Below the pieces are notes generated by a model, which did not search any database, was not told where the DNA came from, and saw nothing but the letters and a program-made list of their open reading frames with translations. A stretch of DNA of 64,000 nucleotides from positions 682,001 to 746,000 of the forward strand of contig JAQJVL010000059.1 of assembly GCA_035578905.1 (NCBI GenBank), read 5' to 3'. Every line of letters starts with the position of its first letter. The first letter of the stretch is position 1. The stretch is from Stictocephala bisonia. Its lineage: Eukaryota; Arthropoda; Insecta; Hemiptera; Membracidae. A program made the position numbers and the translations under genes. Positions 44,775 to 56,336 of this stretch are shown here, piece after piece.

Positions 44775-45600
44775 AACAATGTGTATGGGCCACCAGACCA
44801 CCCATACATGTACTGTGCTGTTTACCCTCCCGTCTACCCATCCATATGCGTGCGGTTGTAAGACCCACCCACACACGTACAGTGATATTAAACCACCCAC
44901 CCACCCATACATATAAGGTGGTGTTCATCCATCCACCCACCTATACACGTACGGTCATATTGATGGAATATACCACTATACGTGGCTGTACTGATACATG
45001 TTGTACAATACCACATACATAGCACACGTACGGTGGAATTGACCCACCTGCCCTCCCATACACGTACGGTGGTATTAACCCACCCGCCCACCCATACACG
45101 TACGGTGGTATTGATGGAATATACTACTATATGTAATCACTATACGTGGCTCTACTGATACATGTTGTAGCTTATATCACTATATGTGGCTGTACTGATA
45201 CATGTTGTACAATACCACATACATAGCACACATACGGTAGTATTGACCCACCCGCCCACTCATAGACGTACAGTGGTATTGACCCACCCGCCCTCCCATA
45301 CACGTACGGTGGTATTGGAGGGTGTATCACCGTAAGTGTATGGGAGGGTGATTGGGAAATACCATTGTATGAGTATGGGAGGATGGGTGGCCGATACCAC
45401 CGTAAGTGTATGTGAGGGTGGGTGGGCAATACCACTGTATGTGTGGGAGGGTGGGCGGGCAATACCATTGTAAGTGTATGGGAGGGTGGACGGGCAATAC
45501 CACCGTAAGTGTATGTGAGGGTGGGTGTGCAATACCACTGTATGTGTATGGAAGAATGGGCGGGCAATACCACCGTAAGTGTATGGAAGGGTGGGTGGGC
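44775..45600. repeat. 36-bp minisatellite that switches orientation near 45318
   Basis: The left arm (to about 45315) repeats CCCATACACGTACGGTGGTA with TTGACCCACCCGCC. The right arm (45320-45600) repeats GGGCAATACCACCGTAAGTG with TATGGGAGGGTGGGT, which is the reverse complement of the left-arm unit. Spacing is 36 bp in the right arm and in the best-ordered part of the left arm. A longer unit containing TACGTGGCTGTACTGATACA is interspersed at about 44962-45023 and 45113-45231. Open frames on both strands here are a by-product of the unit being a multiple of three. Confidence 0.9.
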
Positions 45601-46170
45601 AATAAAAAGTTATATACCGTCACAAAGCTAAATTTAATGTGCCTACCCACCCACCATCGACCATCCTCGCTAACTCTTGGATTCCTCCTCCCTCCACAGC
45701 AGAGAGCAGACTACAACTGTATGTGATTCATTTATTGGATATATTCTCTATTGTCAGAAACTGATGTTGGATTAGTCAACTTAAATCACATTAATTGGGC
45801 ATGTTCTACGCCAATTCGGAATCGATTCGGTAAAATGAATGCCTTACAAGGAAGGCTTGTTCGTCGCATTTGGTAAGATCAGAGGTGAACTTTTAAAGGA
45901 TGGACCGGACATAAATGCAACGGTAATTTCAAATGTTGGTAAAAGTTATGTAACTAAGTTTTGAAACAGTTCAGTTACTCGTTCTTTGTGATCAGTTATT
46001 ACATTTTGTATGAATAACTAGTGATGGCTATTTGGAACAGCTTATTTGGATGTGCCTTCTATATAAATAACGAGAATAATTTTTGCTGTAATCGCCATGA
46101 CCATACGATTGAGACTAGTGTGCGTGAATTTATGTGTTTAGGATATATCATTTAGTGGGAATGAATGTGT
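45601..46170. other. No gene recognised
   Basis: Unique-looking AT-rich sequence between the minisatellite and a TA microsatellite. Confidence 0.5.
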
Positions 46171-46175
46171 TTAGG

Positions 46176-46179
<4 letters not shown>

Positions 46180-46254
<75 letters not shown>
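46180..46254. repeat. (TA)n microsatellite
   Basis: About 37 uninterrupted TA units. The minus-strand open frame across it is an artefact of the repeat. Confidence 0.95.
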
Positions 46255-46256
<2 letters not shown>

Positions 46257-46321
46257 TATTATGGAATATTGGGACTAACCTGATGTCCAAGATATAGGAG
46301 TCAAGTTCCATATTCCTTATG

Positions 46322-46608
46322 AGAAGACAGTCATGCGACATGTCTATTAACATTGCCTTTATATCCCGAAAACAATGGTGTATTAAAAATTCAGAAGGAT
46401 TGTACCATTTACAAGATTTACTTTTTTTTCATTGAAAATATTTCATAAATATATTGAACATTTTTTTTAATGCTTAATGAAAATTCCTTTAAATATTTCT
46501 CACATTGGAAACAATATTCCCCAATAATAAACCCCTTTTGAATTTTACATACACCATTGTGTTTAAAAGGCAATGTCAATAGACATGTCATATAACAGTC
46601 TTGTTACA
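46322..46608. mobile_element. Small foldback element
   Basis: The left arm (46325-46405) contains GACATGTCTATTAACATTGCC and AACAATGGTGTATTAAAAAT. The right arm (46535-46605) contains the complements AGGCAATGTCAATAGACATG and TACACCATTGTG. The arms pair over about 65 bp with mismatches. No coding capacity. No clear target duplication was found. Confidence 0.65.
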
Positions 46609-46869
46609 AATTTTAATACAGTACAAGTAAACGTCACACAACACAAATTTATTACAATATAAGCACAGAATGCACAAATATATTACAATACAAGTACAAA
46701 TGCACAAATATTATGGTGATCGATTTCGGTGAACCATGCTCACCTTCCTCAGACCAGAGGGATTCACAAAAGAATCATAATGCGACAAAATAATTTTAAT
46801 GCGACTTCTATATCTTTAACCTACCTGTCTTATACCTCTAACTTGCTTTCTCTAAATAGAGAAATAAAA

Positions 46870-47210
46870 AAAATATTAATCCAAGCCATGACATGATTGA
46901 TAAATTGAAAAACTTAAAGTATCAATATAAAATTGCTCACAAATAGGCAAAATTGGCATGGAATATCGAATATATAGAAAATAGCAACAATAAGTGTAGT
47001 GCAGCTTGGAATATAATTAAAAACAACACTAGCTCCTCTTTTCACTTTTCTAGATGTAATGTTTCACCGGATGCTTTTAATAACTTTTTTATTGATTCAG
47101 TTAATGATATTCAAAGTCAACTTAAAAAGCCCCCCACCACAATTGATATGGTAATAAGTAGAAAGAATATAAAACAACTCTTAATCATCCATGCCATGCT
47201 CTGGTTTCTG
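46870..47210 (+). mobile_element. CR1-like LINE fragment (endonuclease-RT linker)
   Basis: IENSNNKCSAAWNIIKNNTS and DAFNNFFIDSVNDIQSQL match the linker of the LINE at 9120-9290 (SNNKCQAAWTLIRKVS, NFNDFFIESVNEAR). The fragment ends where pogo transposase sequence begins. Confidence 0.8.
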
Positions 47211-47213
47211 TAT

Positions 47214-47965
47214 TTAACTGGCAAATTGTCTTGGTTTAATATTTTTTAACGCTCTAGAGTTTTTATATTTACCTAAAGCAAGTAAATCAAGTTTTTGTGC
47301 GTCACTAATATATGAACTGAGCATAAACGTAATTCTGTCTTTCATCATTTTCAGCCCAGAAACACATGATTCTCCTTTATGGACAAATGTTTTGTTTGGC
47401 AAAAGCCTCCAAAACAATCCTCTTTCATTAGTGTTAGAAATTTGGTCAGGACTTAAATTTAACTCGTCTTCAGTTTTCATAAATTTAATTTATACAGCTT
47501 CAACATCACAAGAGAGGTTTCCTCCCTTTGTTCTTAGTAACCTTATTCCAGAGTGCTTCAGTATATATATCCAAAGCTTCTTAAGTTTATCCAGCCACCC
47601 AATACTGGCATTAAACTTACCTTTACTAACAATTTCATCATGGAAAAACTTTGCTGTTTTATCATTTCCTCAAAAATAGGAGTGTGTCTACTACACTTCT
47701 GCAAAACACATGTGTACAAAGCATCTTAAACAGAAAGGTACTCACCTGTTTTCAATCTTCTGTTGTCTCTTCCTTTGGTGTTTAGATTAATCACAAAACC
47801 ATAATTTTTCACGGTTCTTCTTAATGTCATAGATTGTTGTATGTCCAACACCAGGAAACGCTGCTAATCATTAAACATTTCCCCTTTGTCAACCTTCTTA
47901 ATTATTTCCACCTTTTCTACTAAAGATAAAGTATTGTGTTTTCTTTTTAGTCCTAACATACTGTA
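47214..47965 (-). pseudogene. Pogo/Tigger (CENP-B-like) transposase pseudogene
   Basis: On the minus strand the core reads NLSPDQISNTNERGLFWRLL, PNKTFVHKGE and KDRITFMLSSYISDAQKLDL. This corresponds to the DDE region of Tigger/Jerky transposases, in which N-x-D-E-T-G-L-F-W carries the first catalytic Asp; here that Asp is Asn. Upstream, in pieces, KRKHNTLSLVEKVEIIKKVD is the psq-type helix-turn-helix. Frameshifts and stops separate the parts. The second and third acidic residues were not found. Confidence 0.75.
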
Positions 47966-49178
47966 CTAAATTCTAAAAGGGTTCTCACAAAAAAAATCTT
48001 AAAATCTCAGAACACAGATAAATTCTGATATTTAAGACTTGAATGAACGTGTATTCGTCCAGCGTACAACCATGCGTCACATGTAGTATCTAAAATAATG
48101 AAGGTGTTTTTATGTTTATTACGACAACTAACATATGTGACCGAAGGAATTTATATAGTACACATTTAAAATTAAACACAAACTAATATTTTACAGTTTT
48201 GTATATTTTTATAAACGTACAAAATGTCTTATTTCGAAGTAAAATAAAGCACTTTATGTGTATTTCAGCTATAAACCCTTGCTGTATGTTTTATGTAGAA
48301 CTGAAATTTTCATGTAATGTTCCTTGATAAACACAGCAAGTTATTTTTAAGTAATATTATAATATTAAATTGTTATGCTAACATCATGTGTTTTTCAACA
48401 TAGTAGACTACGGAGTTTTTTCACGACACGATATAATAATATAGATATAACAATGTTCAGGGGAAAAATAAGTAGTAAATTGGAACAAGGTTGATTTTCA
48501 CAAATTAATTAAATAACATTCAGTGATTTGTTAAGTATCAATTTAAAAAAGTGTGGCTATCTGTAAAAAATGCTTTATATAGAAAATGTTTAATAACAGC
48601 ATCATTATCATGCGTCAGCCCGGTGTGCCCGCTACAATATGCCCTGTAGAACGCCTGCGAACCAGGATTAGGCAAGGTTTAGTCATTCAAGTATGTAGCT
48701 ATCAGTACTGTAGCACAGAACACTTTATTTTTAGGTTAAACGCAACCAGTATCAAGCAGCAGTGAGAGCCGACTAGAAGTTTGTTTATATCTGACATTTA
48801 CCTTCTCTCTGGCACTTTGCTCATGTGGTGACTTGAAAACCTAGTCAGCATTGTTTCCACATGTAGTTTCGGACTGCTGGACATGTCAGACTGGCCAAGT
48901 TTCGGATTATAGAGACTCGACAGTACACACAAATCATCATGAGTTTAAAATAGGTTAAATTATTAGATAGTGAAACTAGAAATGTAAAATCAGTAGGGAA
49001 TCACAGGTTGTAAAATTCATCAAAATTGTACTATTAATTGCACTTGGTTATTTAAACAAATAAAATTTCACAAAGAAATGTACAGAGTGGAAAAAATATA
49101 TGGAAACACTTTCACAACAATGTAATTGTTTTCATAAATAATTTGATTATTTAATTTTTTTATAATTGTATTCCATAA
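47966..49178. other. No gene recognised
   Basis: AT-rich with no coding region that I can support. It lies between a pogo pseudogene and Harbinger-related sequences. Confidence 0.45.
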
Positions 49179-49523
49179 ATGGAAGTGGACAAAGTAACAC
49201 ATTCTATAACAGAAATGACGCCAAACGCACAAACTTCCTCATTAAAGCCAAATACAGCTTTAAGAAAAGGAAGTAAGTGGTTACTGGAGTACGAATCAGT
49301 GGAAACAAAGGAAATGTCTACTACACAAATCCAGTGTGCTGTGTTATTACAGCAAATGCAATTACAACAGATCCAAATAGAAAAAGAGAAGATTTTTGTT
49401 GGCAAATTTAAAAAAGCAATCAACAGATGCAGCTACAAGCACAGACGATCTTTTTTAATGTGAGATTTTTTCAATAAATTAAAACCTCTAACTAATCTTT
49501 AAAAAAAAAAAAAAAAAAAAAAC
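49179..49523 (+). pseudogene. Possible retrocopy of a Harbinger-partner (Myb-like) ORF 3' end, with poly(A)
   Basis: An open frame of 94 codons contains LRKGSKWLLEYESVETKEMS and a Gln/Glu-rich helix VLLQQMQLQQIQIEKEKIFV, like the C-terminal coiled coil of the Myb-like proteins that accompany PIF/Harbinger transposases. No Myb domain is visible upstream. After the stop, AATAAA occurs at about 49472, followed 25-30 bases later by 23 A residues (49500-49523), the layout of a polyadenylated mRNA 3' end. The sequence could instead be part of the Harbinger element next to it. The function assignment is weak. Confidence 0.45.
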
Positions 49524-49842
49524 TACGCTAGGTTTGAGTGGTGTATATGCGTGTGAGAGAGAACTGCGTAGGTGTGTATATATATATATATATGTGTGTC
49601 TGGTGTGTTTGTGTAGTCTATGTATGTTATGTATACTATGTTTATCTGTATCCGGTGATAATTAGCCTTTCGTGGCCTATGTATAGGGCCAATTAAAAGC
49701 AAAACTAACTTTCACAAACAACATTGTTATTTATTTCATATACAAAACATTGTAATTAGTATAGTTCTGAAAATTCTATTATAACGAAATATCAAAAATC
49801 AATACTAGCACAAACAAGCTAAGCTGTACTGTAATAAACAGT

Positions 49843-50876
49843 TTAAGAATTGCAACATTTCTCTGCGCTTTTGTTCACCTCGAGCTTTTGATGCCGCATT
49901 TTCATAGTGCACAAAAGCCTCTTCTTCCAGCTCATCATTCTCTTCATTCTCATCATTGTTGTCTGGTGGATCTTCAAACTTGCATTGAAGTGCTTGGAAA
50001 TATTATGCAAAACTGCACAGCTAACAATTAACTCCGGAATTCTGTCTAGTTCTATTCTTACACAACTGCCTATTATTGGAAATCTTTTTTTCCATTGGCC
50101 AAACACTCTCTCCACAAGAACTCTTTCTCCAGCATGTAACCTGTTGAATTGTCTCTCTTTGGTTTCACGGTGGCTTGAAAGGAGTTATGAGCCAAGGTAC
50201 TATACTATAACTCGAATCTCCGAGCAGACATGCAGCTCCATCAGCCTTGGATATGATATCTCTTGACTTTGCTGCCAAATTCTTGAATCGTGCATACTAC
50301 CCGGCCACTCTGCACTGATGCTGGTGAACTGTTCGCTGGCATTACAAGTCGCTTGTACATTTTTGCTGGGGTATCCTTTTCGGCACACATATTATCTCCA
50401 AAGTTTCTAGGTTTTAGAAGTTGTATATGCATACAGTCCAAAGTGCCTAGAACAGACAGAAGTCTGAAACATGTCTGCACTAACAACCGAGCTTCATTAA
50501 CTTCACATAGAGAAGTTGGAAACTTGATCCAGTGATTGGCTCTGGTACAAATGTGATCCATTACAACATGAAACATTTTACACACAGTCGAACGTTCAAT
50601 TCCAAAATCTTCAGCAACCCCGATTTGAAATCCGGAATCATCGACCACACGTGAAAAGATTTCCATTTTGGTTCTGGGTGGAATAGCTCGGCCATGTGTC
50701 TCGTCACTATCAATTAAAAATTCATTAGTTAAAAAATCAACACTTTGATCTTCAAACCGTAATAGCTGTTTGCTAATGACCTGCCGCCGCTTGCGATATA
50801 CCTTCTGCTCACGACCTTGCATGAACATCACCATGTTGCCGACTGACACGGAAGTGAAATCTGACCTAAACCACAC
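49843..50876 (-). pseudogene. PIF/Harbinger transposase (HARBI1-like), broken
   Basis: Three minus-strand segments cover the protein. 50241-50876 gives the N-terminal helical part and GVAEDFGIERSTVCKMFHVV (helix-turn-helix-like), then LGTLDCMHIQL, the first catalytic Asp region (usually G-C-I-D-G-T-H-I). 50200-50388 gives FTSISAEWPGSMHDSRIWQQ with the second Asp. 49843-50115 gives MERVFGQWKKRFPIIGSCVR with the catalytic Glu, and IVSCAVLHNISKHF. Frame changes near 50300 and 50130 break the chain. Transposases of this family cut at three-base TWA targets. Confidence 0.85.
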
Positions 50877-51049
50877 TTCATAAAACTGAAAAATATTCCA
50901 CAGATGAGTAGAAAATTCTACCTTCTATACACACAAAATCGGAGAAAATACTACCCCAACCGGATGAAAAGAAGCATTTTCTACCCCGTAGAATTTACTT
51001 CGTTTTTATTCACTCGAAATAAAGAATATTCTTCGAAAAAGAATGTTCT

Positions 51050-51597
51050 ATTTTTTATTCACATCACCACTGTGTAGGGTACTGTCGGATAAAGATTAGT
51101 TTTCATCAAATGAAGTTATATCAGTAATGAATTCGTCAGCTACATCAACATTCTTTTGGACTAACCTACTAGTGCTAGCAACTGATGTATCAGGATGGCT
51201 TACGTTTTCTATTAACGTTAGCAAAAGTGTTTTGTCTTCTGCTTGAATAAGTGTATCGTCACTTATTGTAATAAACATCTAAGTACATAAAAAATAATTA
51301 TTGTCCACAAACTAGATAAACATTATAACAATACACTACATTGGCGAAAAATACGAACTCAGCTGCTCTAACTACTGACATAATCTAATTTTTACTGCAA
51401 TCAGCTGCACAATTATACGGAAAAAATGTGAAACTGACGACAGTGCTTATTATCGATTCATCTGGTTTGAATTCAGCGGCTGACTGAAGAAAAATAGTGA
51501 TGTAGTATAACAAATACGCTGCCTCTCTCACAGCGACGCTGACATTTTTCGCAATAGCACGGCACATCGCTCACAGTGACTCCCGGCACTATAAGGG
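51050..51597 (-). mobile_element. piggyBac-like end with possible transposase N-terminus
   Basis: The right border on the minus strand begins TTAACCCTTATAGTGCCGGG at 51601, a TTAA-anchored end like the piggyBac-type MITEs here. Downstream on that strand, 51096-51278 is open for 60 codons (FITISDDTLIQAEDKTLLLT, ending DEFITDITSFDEN). That acidic sequence would fit the N-terminus of a piggyBac transposase but is not diagnostic. The other end of the element was not found. Confidence 0.4.
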
Positions 51598-51799
51598 TTA
51601 ATATGCTATGACAATAATGCAACCTTAATTGTCATACGTCAATCTTCTAGGGTACTTTACTATCATACCCCTAAGACTAATATATCCATTATATTTCTTA
51701 ACAATTTTACTTTCTGACAAAGTTTGAGAAGTTTTTATTGATGAAGACAAACATTTTTGTGTACTTTCTTAGTTAGTTCTCAATTCAAAAGATATGTCA

Positions 51800-52010
51800 A
51801 GTTATGGCTATTTATTTGTATCTCCAGATTTTTTTATTTTTCTTTTCTCGGCCATGCACCCCCTGGGAGCTTGCGTCCATAAGCCCGGCCCTGCCTCTCC
51901 TTCATGTGTATTGTTTATCCACACTGGACCACAATACTCTGCAGTGGAGTAAACCAGGGAGAAAGCTTTAGTACACAGGACTAGTGTGTTCACTCCCCAC
52001 ATTTATTATA
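51800..52010 (-). mobile_element. LINE reverse-transcriptase scrap
   Basis: On the minus strand, WGVNTLVLCTKAFSLVYSTA and EYCGPVWINNTHEGE resemble the LINE segment that usually reads LRTAALALVYSAAEYCAPVW. Only about 40 codons remain. Confidence 0.7.
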
Positions 52011-52150
52011 ATAATATATACCACTAGTGTTAATGACAGGGATTACACAAGATATACCATACAGAGTAGGCATGGGCATTACAGCCTTGCTAAATTACGC
52101 TATTGAGGTCTTGGTCGTATTACATTTTAATTGTCTTTGTTTTGTTACAG

Positions 52151-52212
52151 CCTGGGATATCGTGCTGAGGGAAGTTGAAGCCAACCGAGCAAGATACTAT
52201 GACGGACAATAA
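52151..52212 (+). CDS. Host gene, last exon with stop codon
   Basis: The acceptor is TTTTGTTACAG at 52150. The first two bases complete the Ala codon begun in exon 4. The exon reads WDIVLREVEANRARYYDGQ followed by TAA. The phase match after a 16.1-kb intron, plus helix-like sequence unlike any transposon in the window, supports it. The five exons together total 1533 nt, an exact multiple of three ending in a stop. The upstream extension of this frame into 52027 is intron. The possibility of a skipped small exon between 36044 and 52151 cannot be excluded. Confidence 0.8.
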
Positions 52213-52909
52213 ACATTCAGTGATTTGTTATATTCTATTTAATTTTGTTATGTTTGTCTCTATGTGGCTCTAACCACATGTTTTCTGCTGTCATTTAAAT
52301 ATGGCAGTAAAGATATTTTAATTTATCAGTGCATTTATTACCCAATGTTAAATATGTTGAGATCAGTCCAGGAAACTGCTTAAACCAGAACAATTTCAAG
52401 TGATTAGCCTAACCAAATTAACAGACTGTAAATCTCAACAGAATTATGATTTCTTAAACCATTTCAATTTTTGTATCAAATTGTGTCTAAATGGAAAGTA
52501 TGTTTTTTAGTTATGAAGTCCAGCAAGGGGTATTGTGTTTGCTGTTTCATGGCTTCTGTTAGTTTTATTTCTTTAAAGTAAAGTTTATCAAATAAGCGCA
52601 ATACTTTGTGTTAATAAATATGTAACCCTTTGGAGTTGATGCAAAGAACTTGAACTAACCAAGATAATAAGATATATAATAAATACAAAAACTGTGCTAA
52701 GTGGTGTTTTTTATTCTAAGTAGTGTTTTAGTCTTCATAAAATATCATAACTAATAACAATTGTTCATTTTCAATACTTCTCATGTGCAGTATATTTTGT
52801 GTTTAGATTACTTTATCAAAATTTAACTAAGGCTTGTTTGCATTAAAATCCATTTATTTTATTAAATAGAACATGGTCTTTTGGAAAACTGCTTTAATAT
52901 AGAGCTATG
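52213..52909 (+). other. Probable 3' untranslated region of the host gene
   Basis: AT-rich sequence directly after the stop. Candidate polyadenylation signals are AATAAA at about 52614 and 52679, and one much further at 54123. Which is used cannot be told from sequence. Nothing else is seen. Confidence 0.5.
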
Positions 52910-53448
52910 CAGTGACGTAACCGGGGGGAAGGGGGGGGGGTAGTACCTCCACAAAACCACGAAAATATTTTTTTTTAATTGTTTTCTAGCAGCAACAAGC
53001 TTGATTGTTGAAATTCAGTACTGAAATGAAATATCTTAGATTTAATTGTAAGACTTTTTTTATTAATGAAGTGTAATTGTTGTGTAATCAAATAATTGAT
53101 TACACAACAATTGTAATTTTGTTGTGTAATCAATAACAAATCAATGTTCAACAGCTCACTTTAAACATGAACAAACAAACTAATGGGAATATTTCACCTT
53201 AAAGAATTATATATAACTTATTTAGAATGTGCAAGACATACGCGTAGTCCTACTGCGGGGGTTATAACACTTGGTAAAAACTATGTACTTTAATCGGTGG
53301 GAAAGGATTTCCTTAGTTAAGTGATTATTCTAAAAGTGTCCCTAACCTACGAAACTCAAAATTCCCCTATAAACACTCCCCTCCTGGTGCAGGAAATACT
53401 TAAATTGCTCCTATACCCCCCCCCCCCCCAGGCATAGTTACGCCACTG
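52910..53448. mobile_element. MITE with CAGTGGCGTAAC-type ends (hAT-like)
   Basis: The ends are CAGTGACGTAACCGGGGGG and, inverted, CAGTGGCGTAACTATGCCTGG. Homopolymeric G and C tracts flank the ends (about 52921-52939 and 53416-53429). An internal palindrome AATTGTTGTGTAATCA ... TGATTACACAACAATT lies at 53083-53120. The flanks GAGCTATG and CTGCTATT agree in 5 of 8 positions, a weak target duplication. Confidence 0.7.
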
Positions 53449-55029
53449 CTGCTATTTCTGAAAGAGTATTTTATATTTTCAAGAATGACATTTTATAGAA
53501 AATTAGAAATCTAACCTTAAATATGTAAACAAACAAAAAACGGAACTTCAGTCTCATAGACAGCGTGTTTTTAATTGTTAATTCTAAAATTAGATATACA
53601 TTATTTTTTTAAATCTTGGTTTAACCATAGATAAACTTTTGTTTACATTTTGACTATGAATTATTTTTTTGACTTACGTTAAACTCATGTACAGTCGTGC
53701 TAATCAGGTTGTAAACTGGTAATGCAGGTATAATTTTTTTCCATTCGTGTAGTGACAAGTTCTGTTCCAGCTGCCCAAAGGGTTGTATTTATTATCATTG
53801 CAATTGTTGTGTACAGTTTACTTCCAAGTAAACTTACCTCTGTTTTTTGTGTGTAATTGAATTTAAACTATTTCTGTATTAGGATGTTGTTTCATATCGG
53901 TACAATAATTCCTACAAAGTTTACGACACACAATTGTGTTGTGTGGTGTTAGTTTTGTATTAATAATTAAAATTGCAATACCTTGTTTAGTAGGTTATAT
54001 TGTTATATTTGTTGTTTCTTAAAAACCACTTCCAAACTTGTTTATTTGTTTATGCTGAATATTGACCTGTAAAACATAAATTTCTTGTTTGATATCACTA
54101 TCATGGTGAATTTTGTTTTTTAAATAAAAGCTTTTGAGTCATTGTTTATTTATTTGTCTGTCTGAATATAGAAATGTAAAACCAGTATTGTTGAAATAAA
54201 GTTAAGACACGACATTTTTAACAAAGTTTGTATGTTTATATAATGTCCAGCATTTTCACTAAATAAATTATATAATGTTGTTCTTTTTAACTAAGTAAGG
54301 AATTCTTGTAATTTTCTAATTTAATCATATTGGGCTACTTATGTGCAGTACAAATTTTAGACAATTTATTCATGGATCATGTACAGTATATTATGGATTT
54401 TGTATCCCCAAATCTTTAGTCCAAAGCATGCACCTTTTGCATGTGTTAGAATAAAATCAATTCATGCTCTTACATACAAATCAGGAATATGTATTGGAAA
54501 TACAGATCTAGAGTTAAGAATAGTACTCAGGTTTTTCAATGCAGTATTTGTGTATGGTCATGTGGGGTCTGCAAAAAAATGTAGTTTAGTTATGTATCTA
54601 TTTCCAATAATTTGTCCCAATCAGAATAATCAAAATTGAGAAAAAAATGCACGTTGTTTTGGTGAAAAATCGTGAAAAGAAATTAATTATATTTTCAAAA
54701 CTTCTCATCAGAAAATGAGAAAATATTTTAATAATCTGCAAAATTTGAAAATTGTTTGAATATGTTGTTCTGGATGATTCTAAAATTTTGAAAATCTTCT
54801 TTAACGAAATTAAAAGTTTTCGTAAATTGCTAATTATTTCATTATAGACTAGCATTCAATCTTTCAAATAAGTCAAATCTAAGTGTATTCCCAAATAAAT
54901 GTACAAAAAAAGATGAGTTGGAAAATACATCAAATGCATCTAGGAAAATTCAAATAGAATAAAGGGGGCATAGAGAAGTTTATGTTTTTTTATGAATAGG
55001 AAACGCATTTATAATCTGAGTGTGAGACC
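53449..55029. other. No gene recognised
   Basis: AT-rich intergenic sequence. An AATAAA at 54123 could be a distal polyadenylation signal. Open frames near 54379-54855 on both strands show no family similarity. Confidence 0.45.
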
Positions 55030-55267
55030 CACCATAATATGACAGAATTAATAAGAAATACTTAATGTTTGTACATTAATTTACTTATCTAAAATGTTTG
55101 AATCTGTGTCTCATGATATTTGAATTGTAAAATTGGCTGTTTATGGCATATTGGATGATCCTGTAGAATAACTTGCCTCAAATCTCTCACAGCGGTTTCA
55201 GCTTGTTCCCACAAGTGGTCAGGATTGCTGGAGTGCCTCAAGATTCTATCCTGGGGCCTCTATCACT

Positions 55268-55847
55268 ACTGTCGGCGCAGAAATTATGTACCCGAGTTTG
55301 TAGGCTGTTTTCTAAAAATCTTCATAGAGTCTATTGAGAAATCCAATTTATTATGATGAATTTAAATCAATTTAAAATCATTAAATTTACCTACGCATAT
55401 TAAAGTAATGTATCATAACTATACATTTCATTAGAACTACGAGATCAAGTAATTAATTTTATGACCTCTAGAAGCCAAGAACATGTTATTTTAGGAAATT
55501 GATTTTAACTGATGTTCTTGAAAAGTAAAAACTCTGAACTTTATTCAACTTATAGAAAACATTCCTGTCCACCACATATTTAAATATAAATTTGATACAT
55601 TAATATTTTGTAGTAATTAAAGTGTAAAGTTGATGCACAGTGAAAACTATATAAAAATTTAAAACATTTTTTGCTTCAACTAGGATAAAAATTACTAAAA
55701 CTTATAGTAAAATTTTAAAATGCTTATGTCAAAACGTACAATTAAACAAGAAGAACAATGATGAGATTGAATTTGTCGTAGGCCTCTTAGTATTTTAGTT
55801 AAAAAAAACCTTTAAACTCTGGTACACATAATTTCTGTGCCGACAGT
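55268..55847. mobile_element. MITE, copy 2 of the ACTGTCGGC family
   Basis: The ends are ACTGTCGGCGCAGAAATTAT and, inverted, ACTGTCGGCACAGAAATTAT, a long terminal inverted repeat. The interior matches 32440-32720. It interrupts the LINE coding sequence. No convincing target duplication was found. Confidence 0.8.
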
Positions 55848-56133
55848 GTGCTTTTTACTGATTATGCAATGCTTTTCTTATATGGTTTGAGAGAGAGCAT
55901 GTTATAGTGCTGAGTATTTTAGTGTGAGGGAAATGGCTGAGGTATGGTTTCAAGAAAATTAATAAAAGATACATCCCTCTAAAATAAAACATGTTTTGTT
56001 TGAATTTAATAAGAATGTTGTCAAATTAAAATAAGAATGTTGTTGTTAGAAGTTCTTATAGACCAAAAGCTGTCTTGGGTGAAGCACACAAAATGTCTGT
56101 GTAGTGAATCGGCTCGAGTGTGTTTTCTTCTTA

Positions 56134-56336
56134 GGGTCGTCTCTAAATTACTTAACGATAAAATCGTGCTTTTCAGACCCCCCTCCCCCCCCCCGTGTGT
56201 AACAGACTTGTTACGGTAATACCTAACCCCCCTCAATAATTACGTAAAGCTGTCACCAATCCCCCCTTCAATTTTGTGAATGAGTCCGACTACCCCCCTT
56301 CCCCCTAAAGGCATTACATAATTTAGGGACAGCCCC
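56134..56336. mobile_element. PIF/Harbinger-like MITE, TTA target duplication
   Basis: TTA flanks both sides (56131-56133, 56337-56339). The ends are GGGTCGTCTCTAAATTAC and, inverted, GGGGCTGTCCCTAAATTATG. C-rich tracts occupy the interior. A 3-bp TWA duplication is usual for PIF/Harbinger. It is 203 bp and non-coding. Confidence 0.75.

Noticed and set aside
45172..45726. Several long open frames on both strands across 44680-45726
   Set aside because: They come from a 36-bp tandem repeat, a multiple of three, which keeps frames open without coding meaning.
46171..46353. Minus-strand open frame of 60 codons with an Ile-Tyr repeat
   Set aside because: It is the translation of the TA microsatellite.
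52027..52150. N-terminal extension of the last-exon frame as a separate small gene
   Set aside because: The TTTTGTTACAG acceptor and phase match with exon 4 make the upstream part intron.
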